From: Oreohelix idahoensis
Lineage: Eukaryota; Mollusca; Gastropoda; Stylommatophora; Oreohelicidae
NCBI GenBank assembly: GCA_024509875.1
Contig: JAMPIV010013724.1
Coordinates: 66,001-130,000, forward strand
DNA length: 64,000 bases
Reading direction: 5' to 3'
The notes beneath the pieces were generated by a model, which was given only the letters and a program-made list of their open reading frames with translations, ran no database searches and was not told the origin of the DNA. The translations under genes were made by a program, and so were the position numbers. Shown here piece by piece: positions 56,690 through 64,000 of the stretch (positions are counted from its first letter, which is position 1; every line of letters begins with the position of its first letter).

Positions 56690-57424
56690 TTTGTGGACTA
56701 CGAAAAGGCATTTGACAGTGTAGACAGAGAATCACTTTGGAAATTGTTGAGGCATTATGGAGTTCCCCTGAAGATCATTAATTTAATAAAGAAAACATAT
56801 GAAGACATGACATGCAGAGTTCTTCACGAAGGACAGCTTACAGAACCGTTTGGGATAAGAACAGGAGTGCGACAGGGATGCCTCTTGTCTCCATTTCTTT
56901 TCTTGCTGGCAATAGATTGGGTTATGAGATCATCGGCAACACACAACAGAAATGGAATCAAGTGGACTCTGACTAAGCAGTTGGATGATCTGGATTTTGC
57001 TGATGACTTGGCTCTTCTGTCCCATAGCCGTAATCAGATGCAGGACAAATTGAAAACACTTGATGAGAGGTCACAGCAATTGGGTCTGAAAATACACAGG
57101 GAAAAGACAAAAATAATGCGAATAAATGCAGGTAATGATAACAGGGTTGAACTCGAAGAAACACCAATACAAGATGTAGAATCATACACATATCTTGGCA
57201 GTAATATAGACAAAGTTGGAGGGACAGACAGCGATATCAAAATAAGAATACAAAAGGAAAGAGGAGCTTTCATTGCATTGGGAAATATATGGAGATCAAG
57301 AGAAATAGGATCCAACACGAAAATAAGAATCTTCAACTCAAATGTGAAGTCAGTCCTATTGTATGGCTCAGAGACATGGAGAACAACAAAGACAACAACC
57401 AAAAAAAGCTACAGACTTTCATAA
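56690..57424 (+). pseudogene. RTE-B reverse transcriptase
   Basis: Reads GFVDYEKAFDSVDRESLWKL, GVRQGCLLSPFLFLLAID, LDDLDFADDLALLSHSR and YTYLGSNIDKVGGTDSDI, so both catalytic Asp motifs are intact. The open frame extends left to 56,525 but those codons lie in flanking DNA. It breaks at the A7 run at 57,401-57,407, where the frame shifts. Confidence 0.85.
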
Positions 57425-57780
57425 ATGGGTGCTTGCGTAGAATAGAGGGATTAAAATGGTATGACAAGGTTACCAACGTGGAACTGATGACAAGAACTAG
57501 ACAAGTGCCAGTGGAACAAGAAATGAGAAGAAGACGATGGCGATGGATAGGACACACACTGAGAAAACCTGTTGATAGCATTACAAGGCAGTCCTTGTTC
57601 TGGAACCCCCAGGGCAAGAGAGGCAGAGGAAGACCAAGAAGTACATGGAGAAGAGAGTTGGAAACAGAGGTGAAAATGATGAGGAGAACATGGAAAGAAC
57701 TTGAGATGATGGCACGTGACAGGAGGACTTGGCATGTGTTTGTTGAAGGCCTATGCTCCTGTGGGAGTGGAGGGTTATGA
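57400..57780 (+). pseudogene. RTE-B C-terminal region
   Basis: Continues after the A7 run: LQTFINGCLRRIEGLKW, RRRRWRWIGHTLRKPVDSIT, RGRGRPRSTWRRELETEV and a final FVEGLCSCGSGGL. This is the usual RTE-like ending. The stop lies just before the tail. Confidence 0.85.
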
Positions 57781-57837
57781 ATGAATGAATGCTATGTCAT
57801 TGCTCACATAGCTTGTTGCTGCTATCTCCCGTTCTCC

Positions 57838-58773
57838 TTACTTATTCACCATGTCTAAAAACTTCATCATTATGGCCTCTCTACTTTTAAGCGCCTCCAA
57901 CGCTATCAGTTTATTCATGTCTTGAGTCCCTTCTACTATTCTGACTTCATTAACACTTTGCTTCCTCTCTACCTCTCTATCTCGTATCTCTCCCGAGTTT
58001 CTCTCAATCTCTGCACTTCTTACCTCATCAACCGTTTGCCTCGGTTGGACACTGGTACTAATTGACGTGTCTCTGCTTTCATGCCTAACTTTCCCATTTT
58101 TCTCTGGGATTCTCGACTTCCTTATTTCTCTTCTGCTACCATTACTTATCTCCTCCTTTCTAGCCTCTTGGCTCCTGGATCGATATTCTCCTCGATCCGT
58201 ATTTCTCCTGTCTTCATTGTCCACTCTCAGCTCCTCAAATTTCATATCAATAAATTCGCACAGTGCAGCCATATCTTCCTTTCTACCATCACCTGCCTCT
58301 GGTGATATTACATCTTCCTTCTCCAATGTTTGTCTATTTATCTTCTGTTTCTTTTGTAACTTTTCCAATGTGCTCTCTAAATCTGCACAACGTGCGGTTA
58401 ACTCTTCCACTTTTGTTGTGTCATTTCTTTCTTCCTCTCTACCACTAGGTCGGTATCTCCTTCGATCCTTAGTAGTTTCTCTACTTCTACTACCGCTTCT
58501 ATTTCTTAGCCTATCTCGGCTCTTGGATCGGTACTCCCTTCGATCCGTATCTCTTCTATTACCCCCTTTATTTCTCAGCTCCTCACATTCTCTATCAATA
58601 AATTCGCACGGTGCATCATAATAAGTGTCTTCTACTTCTGTTATATCGTTATGTCTTTCTTCTTCTTTGTTGTTTCCTGACCATCCATGGTCTACACTGT
58701 CTATTCTTTGTTGACCCGTTTCCTTGGTCCTTTTATCTTGTTCCTTCTCTTGTCCTTCTCTATAACTGCTCAT
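57838..58773 (-). CDS. Gypsy-3 downstream ORF B, charged Arg/Glu/Ser-rich protein
   Basis: 311 residues, MSSYREGQEKEQ to LDMVNK. Two related segments, PCEFIDRECEELRNKG and LCEFIDMKFEELRVDN, each followed by RRxTDRxEYRSxS, show an internal duplication. A coiled coil (TARCADLESTLEKLQKKQK) lies between them. No signal peptide or membrane segment, so it is not an env. It overlaps ORF A by 14 bases in another frame. Function unknown; it may be a Pol extension or an accessory ORF. Confidence 0.6.
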   Translation of the reverse strand: MSSYREGQEKEQDKRTKETGQQRIDSVDHGWSGNNKEEERHNDITEVEDTYYDAPCEFIDRECEELRNKGGNRRDTDRREYRSKSRDRLRNRSGSRSRETTKDRRRYRPSGREEERNDTTKVEELTARCADLESTLEKLQKKQKINRQTLEKEDVISPEAGDGRKEDMAALCEFIDMKFEELRVDNEDRRNTDRGEYRSRSQEARKEEISNGSRREIRKSRIPEKNGKVRHESRDTSISTSVQPRQTVDEVRSAEIERNSGEIRDREVERKQSVNEVRIVEGTQDMNKLIALEALKSREAIMMKFLDMVNK

Positions 58774-59602
58774 CTTCTTTTTTCAAATCTTCCAATTTCT
58801 TGTCAAGATTTTGAACGAGTGCCTCTATCTCTTCGTTACTCTTTGCTGCACTACTATTTCTCATCTTTTCCTTCCTCCTCCTTCTGACCTCTTCTACATG
58901 TCTCAGCTTTGGTAGTTGCCTTACAACATTCGGCGAATCATCTGAAGACGACCTCTGTCTCTTTATTCCTTTTATTTTCTCTTGCTCCATCTCCTCCTGG
59001 GTATCTGAATCTTTAGCTGATGTCTCCTCCGTATCTTGGGTTCGACTTGGACCACTCTGTTGTTTAGTCTGTAATTGTTGCTCCTTTTTTTTCAATAGCT
59101 GCTGTTCATGTGCTCTGCTTCTCTGTTCTGCAGCTCTCGTATGTTTGTATGGTGCATCTATTTCATTATCAGCACTGTTCCATTCACTTCTTTTTGCTGT
59201 CGTATCCTCTAAGATCTCGCTGTAATATTCACTGTCTGCATGCTGACCTATTTGTATTCTATCTTCCTCTTGCGTATGTGTGCCCATGTCCTCTTGTTCG
59301 TTGTACAACCTTTGAGGAGTAGGGGTTGATCTATCATATGTTGTTTCAGGTTCTGCATGGATTTGTGCTCTTGTAACAATCTGTTTCCGCGCTAGTGTTG
59401 ATCTACCACTGTCACTGACTATGACCTCACTGGAAATAGTATCTATATCCTCGTCGCTCTTGGTCATTTGAACTACCCAGTTGTCTCCTCTCGCAGTTAC
59501 ACCCCAGTCACTAACTTTGGGTGTTGTTTCTGTTTCGTCATCATGTATGGGTAGTGACGTTCTACTATCTCTATTATGAAGACGGTTGTCTCTGGATCTC
59601 AA
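58760..59602 (-). CDS. Gypsy-3 downstream ORF A, acidic/charged C-terminal extension
   Basis: 280 residues from MRSRDNRLHN, but the frame is open upstream to about 59,790, so it is likely the C-terminal extension of Pol after the integrase. It is rich in Asp, Glu, Ser and Gln with a final coiled coil (EEIEALVQNLDKKLEDLKKE) and a nuclear-signal-like RRRRKEK. No catalytic motif was seen. Its stop overlaps the start of ORF B. Confidence 0.6.
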   Translation of the reverse strand: MRSRDNRLHNRDSRTSLPIHDDETETTPKVSDWGVTARGDNWVVQMTKSDEDIDTISSEVIVSDSGRSTLARKQIVTRAQIHAEPETTYDRSTPTPQRLYNEQEDMGTHTQEEDRIQIGQHADSEYYSEILEDTTAKRSEWNSADNEIDAPYKHTRAAEQRSRAHEQQLLKKKEQQLQTKQQSGPSRTQDTEETSAKDSDTQEEMEQEKIKGIKRQRSSSDDSPNVVRQLPKLRHVEEVRRRRKEKMRNSSAAKSNEEIEALVQNLDKKLEDLKKEDEQL

Positions 59603-59732
59603 TCTCTCTCTTAATTCTGTTAGTGGAATATCTTCCTCGTCTTCTGAATTCTCTCTGCAGCGAGTGAGGCGTCTTACAGCATCTGATACTTGTTCTGGGT
59701 TGTTGTTTTGTTCATCAACAATGTCCTGCCCT

Positions 59733-59978
59733 TCATCGGTGTCGTATTCGACAAGTGAACTGTTTGTTGACTCTGTAGACTCGTATATAAGTCAAAGTAG
59801 ATTTTCGTATTGGTCTGGTATTCTGTAAAGCTGGTGGTACTATGGGGCGATGATCATCTTTTTTCATCTGTGCTACGTGTGCTTTGACTTCGATGCTCTT
59901 CTCTTCATTCCATAATTTATAATTTACAGGTGTTGTCTGCTCCAACACTTTATATCCGTCGAGCCATTGGTCATCCAT
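59733..59978 (-). pseudogene. Gypsy-3 integrase C-terminal domain
   Basis: Reads MDDQWLDGYKVLEQTTPVNY followed by KLWNEEKSIEVKAHVAQMKK, the small SH3-like fold region that follows the core in gypsy integrases. Upstream, PGDIVYYRKNVRGK-like residues are in the same stretch. The frame is lost near 59,800 and ORF A continues in another. Confidence 0.72.
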
Positions 59979-60127
59979 CTTACCTCGAACATTCTTCCTA
60001 TAATATACTATATCTCCAGGTTTGAATTGTTCTAATGTCGCTCTTTTGTCTTTGTGCTTCTGCCATTTCTTAAAGGCTTTCTGTGCATTACTATTTGCTA
60101 TTTGATGAGCCTTGTGCTTTTCTTGTA

Positions 60128-60505
60128 TTATAATTTGAATTGGATCTTCGCCTGGTGATATCTCCTCTGTGGTTGTAAGAGATTGTCTAATGGGAAATTG
60201 GGTTCCCGTCCATATAACATATAGAAAGGTGAATATCCTGTTGTGTCATTTCTATTGACCCGTATTGCTTCAAGGGCTTGATTAATGTATATGTCCCAAT
60301 ACTGGGCATTACCTTGTATATACTTAGCAATGATATCAAGCAATGTGGCATGCATTCGTTCGTTTCGTCCATTTGCCTGCGGTCTGTAATACGTAGTAGT
60401 AGTATGTTGAATGTTTAGAGTTTTTAGGGTCTGTTTGAAAGGGTTGCCGACAAATTGTTTACCATTGTCTGTAATTATTCTTCTGGGACAACCATGTCGT
60501 GGCAA
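60128..60505 (-). pseudogene. Gypsy-3 integrase core, C-terminal half
   Basis: Contains IITDNGKQFVGNPF (second catalytic Asp) and NGRNERMHATLLDIIAKY (catalytic Glu), then YSPFYMLYGREPNFPLDN, a common motif after the core. It follows the upstream Pol frame after a one-base shift at the A7 run at 60,519-60,525. Confidence 0.86.
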
Positions 60506-61634
60506 AAATTCTTGTAGGAAAAAAATCTGTTATTGTTGCTGATGTTTGATTCTTAAGAGGATAACTTTCGGGCCATACTGAGTATTGGTCGACAATGTGT
60601 AACAAGTATTCGTTTCCAGACTGTGTAACAGTATATGGACCGGAAATGTCCATGCTTATAACTTCCATGGGGAAGTGTGATTGTTTCATCCGTTGCAAAG
60701 GAACTTTGGTTGGTCTCATGTTGCGTATCTTGCAAGTTTTACAAGTATTAATATATTCAATGATATCTTTGTACATCGTTGTCCAATAGTACCTTTTCTT
60801 GATAACATCTATGGTTTTGTCTCGTCCGACGTGTCCATTGTTATCATGGAATTGTGCCAATATCTGAGGTATTAATGACTGAGGAATTACTTTTTGTGGT
60901 CTACCTTCTTGTTTAGGATCTATATGGTACAAGGCTTGGTCTTGTGGCATGATAGTAAATTGTTTAAGCGATTTAGGCTTCGCTTCTAACTGTTTGATAA
61001 TCTTGGCTATCTCAGGATCTTTTCTCTGTTCTGTGCCTACATCAAATGTACATAAGTTTGTTGTCTCCTCTGTATCTATGTCTGTTGTATTTGTGCCATC
61101 GTCAACATCCACTCCACCGGAACTGATTACATTTATTTCCTTTGTGTTGTCATTAATATCAGTACTCGTATCCAAATCATCTTGCTGTGTAGTACTAAGG
61201 TGTGGGATTCTAGATAGAAAGTCTGCACAGATGTTCTGTGTACCTGGGAGGTGTTCAATTGTTGCATCATACTGTTGCAAATTGATAGCCCAAACTTGTA
61301 ACTTCTTTGGTTGTTCATGTGTCTTGGTAAGCCAATTCAGCAATGGTTGATGATCTGTTCGAATGGTAAGTTTGGTACCTCTAATGTAAAAGTCAAGTTT
61401 CTGTATGGCATAATGTATTGCAAAGGCTTCTCTTTCTGTGACTGACCATCTTTTCTGAGTTTTAGAGAGCGCATGTGATATAAATGCTATAGGCATCTCA
61501 TTAGGGATCTCTGGTGTAGTAAGTATTCCAGCCTCTTCTCTATGCTGAACTAGGCGAGCACCTATCGCTGTCTCAGAAGCATCCGTATACAGAATCATCG
61601 GTTGAGATATGTCTGGATGTGTTAAAAGTGGCAA
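60459..61634 (-). CDS. Gypsy-3 RNase H and integrase N-terminal half
   Basis: 391 residues. RNase H has its full acidic set: Asp18 (LYTDASETAIG), Glu69 (VTEREAFAI), Asp94 (IRTDHQPLLNWL) and Asp138 (NICADFLSR). After a Thr/Asp-rich linker comes the integrase HHCC finger (His263, His268, Cys298, Cys301) and the first catalytic Asp329 (SMDISGPY). The apparent start is internal to Pol. It ends at the homopolymer shift near 60,520. Confidence 0.88.
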   Translation of the reverse strand: MPLLTHPDISQPMILYTDASETAIGARLVQHREEAGILTTPEIPNEMPIAFISHALSKTQKRWSVTEREAFAIHYAIQKLDFYIRGTKLTIRTDHQPLLNWLTKTHEQPKKLQVWAINLQQYDATIEHLPGTQNICADFLSRIPHLSTTQQDDLDTSTDINDNTKEINVISSGGVDVDDGTNTTDIDTEETTNLCTFDVGTEQRKDPEIAKIIKQLEAKPKSLKQFTIMPQDQALYHIDPKQEGRPQKVIPQSLIPQILAQFHDNNGHVGRDKTIDVIKKRYYWTTMYKDIIEYINTCKTCKIRNMRPTKVPLQRMKQSHFPMEVISMDISGPYTVTQSGNEYLLHIVDQYSVWPESYPLKNQTSATITDFFPTRIFATTWLSQKNNYRQW

Positions 61635-61728
61635 TGATGCAAGTGCTTCTTTAAGATGTTCAAAAGCCTTCTGACATTCTTCTGTCCACTTAAATCGAGA
61701 GTACTTCTTGGTGAGGGCAATAAGTGGT

Positions 61729-62254
61729 TCAGCGACTTCTGAGAATTTTCGAACGTGGCGTCTGTAATAACCGCAACATCCTATAAATGCTCGAACTTGC
61801 CTGACTGCTGTGGGGGCAGTGATCTTCTTTATTGCTTCTACTTTTTTCTATGTCCGGCCGAATGCCATCTTTGTTCACTATGAATCCCAAGTACTTAGTT
61901 TCTGTGTTCAGAAATTGACACTTGCTTAGCTTGAGTTTTACTTGGTGGTGTCGAAGACGATCAAAAACTTGCTCTATAACTTTCTTTAAGTGTTCATCCA
62001 CAGTACCTGCTGTATGTATGAGTATGTCATCTATGTAACCAATGCAAAAGTGTGCATACCTTGCAAGACTTCATCCCATTAATGCCATGTATGTTGCTGG
62101 ACTTCCTTTTTTTCAACCCGAATGGCATAACATTCCATTCGTAGCTACCTATGTGTGTACAAAAGGTTGATTTCTCCTTTGCCGCTGGAGTCATAGGGAT
62201 GCACCAAAATCCAGAGCGTGCGTCCAATGTGGTAACATATGTTGAATTGCCCAA
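61729..62254 (-). pseudogene. Gypsy-3 reverse transcriptase palm and thumb
   Basis: Pieces in several frames: LDARSGFWCIPMTPAAKEKS (first Asp motif), then CIGYIDDILIHTAG at about 62,000-62,040 with the catalytic pair, then LKLSKCQFLNTETKYLGFIV, a hallmark of gypsy RT. Breaks lie at the A7 run 62,109-62,115, a TGA near 62,065, and the A6 run 61,844-61,849. Confidence 0.83.
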
Positions 62255-62376
62255 GTGTTGCCCAATATGTCATCAATACGTGGTAGCGGGTATGAGATCG
62301 TTTTAGTTATCTTATTCAGTGCTCGGTAGTCGCAGCAAAATCTACTTGATCCATCTTTCTTTGTGATAATAACTAT
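62255..62376 (-). pseudogene. Gypsy-3 reverse transcriptase, N-terminal motif at the G-run
   Basis: The minus strand reads PIVIITKKDGSSRFCCDYRA and LNKITKTISYPLPRIDD, the conserved start of gypsy RT. It begins abruptly with the Pro codon CCC that merges into the homopolymer. Confidence 0.8.

Positions 62377-64000
<1,624 letters not shown>

Larger units (their letters stand above)
56682..57788 (+). mobile_element. RTE-B: 5'-truncated RTE-like LINE with (ATGA)n tail
   Basis: A 7-bp duplication ATGCTAT flanks it (56,675-56,681 and 57,789-57,795). It begins in RT, in the YIGFVDYEKAF motif, and ends in TGAATGAATGA. It is a different family from RTE-A (different tail and about half the residues), though the domain order is the same. 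It lies about 40 bases beyond the last ORF of gypsy-3. Confidence 0.8.
57838..62376 (-). mobile_element. Gypsy-3: third gypsy-type element, cut by the G-run
   Basis: On the minus strand: RT (from 62,376), RNase H, integrase, integrase C-terminus, then two long charged frames. The RT begins at the edge of the G homopolymer, so its 5' side (gag, protease, 5' LTR) is not visible. No LTR was identified on the left. Three pol frameshifts coincide with homopolymers and one TGA lies in RT. Confidence 0.82.

Noticed and set aside
57838..58773. Envelope gene in gypsy-3
   Set aside because: The product has no signal peptide, membrane span, Cys pattern or glycosylation-rich ectodomain; it is a charged coiled-coil protein.

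Overview
This 64 kb window looks like a repeat-dominated stretch of a eukaryotic, probably lophotrochozoan (molluscan or similar invertebrate) genome. The grounds are AT-rich non-coding DNA, long tetranucleotide arrays, Ty3/gypsy-type LTR retrotransposons whose Gag has a coiled coil plus a SCAN/capsid-like domain, RTE-like and CR1/L2-like LINEs, and one tRNA-derived SINE. The taxon is inferred from the mix of families only. I found no convincing host gene, no rRNA or functional tRNA gene and no CRISPR array. Every long open reading frame I can explain belongs to a retroelement, and nearly all are broken.

Layout. 1-1.5 kb: unrecognised DNA with a 50-bp duplication. 1,554-17,706: one minus-strand Ty3/gypsy-like element (here 'gypsy-1') with 5-bp target duplications AGGAC on both sides, TG...CA LTRs of about 2.6 kb, a PPT, a PBS, gag, a decayed protease and an integrase, but no RT/RNase H. 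It carries three later insertions: LINE 3' ends with a GATA array in the left LTR, a plus-strand gag-bearing LTR-element fragment in the leader, and an RTE-like LINE ('RTE-C') in the right LTR. 17.7-20.1 kb: an interspersed repeat ('Rep-X'), a dimeric ~45-bp satellite, and two 5'-truncated copies of another RTE-like LINE ('RTE-A'). 20.8-26.4 kb: two ~2.54 kb direct repeats that read as a tandem LTR retrotransposon with 300-bp LTRs and an RNase H remnant. 26.4-32 kb: LINE debris, a SINE with a 12-bp target duplication, microsatellites and more Rep-X. 32.2-35.9 kb: Rep-X interrupted by a near full-length RTE-A. 35.9-50.1 kb: a diverged long LTR, then a tandem LTR-gag-LTR-gag-LTR array ('gypsy-2') whose first unit is split by an 8.2 kb CR1/L2-like LINE, itself split by an RTE-A fragment. 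50.1-56.7 kb: unrecognised DNA with small repeats. 56.7-62.4 kb: an RTE-like 3' end ('RTE-B') beside a third minus-strand gypsy-type element ('gypsy-3') with RT, RNase H, integrase and two long charged downstream ORFs. 62,377-64,000: an almost pure G homopolymer, most likely an assembly or sequencing artefact that cuts gypsy-3 in its RT.

The parts do not form a pathway. They form a readable stratigraphy of nested insertions, target duplications, LTR-LTR recombination and simple-repeat growth. The least explained items are the Rep-X family, which abuts different tandem repeats, the downstream ORFs of gypsy-3, and the two independent tandem LTR arrays.
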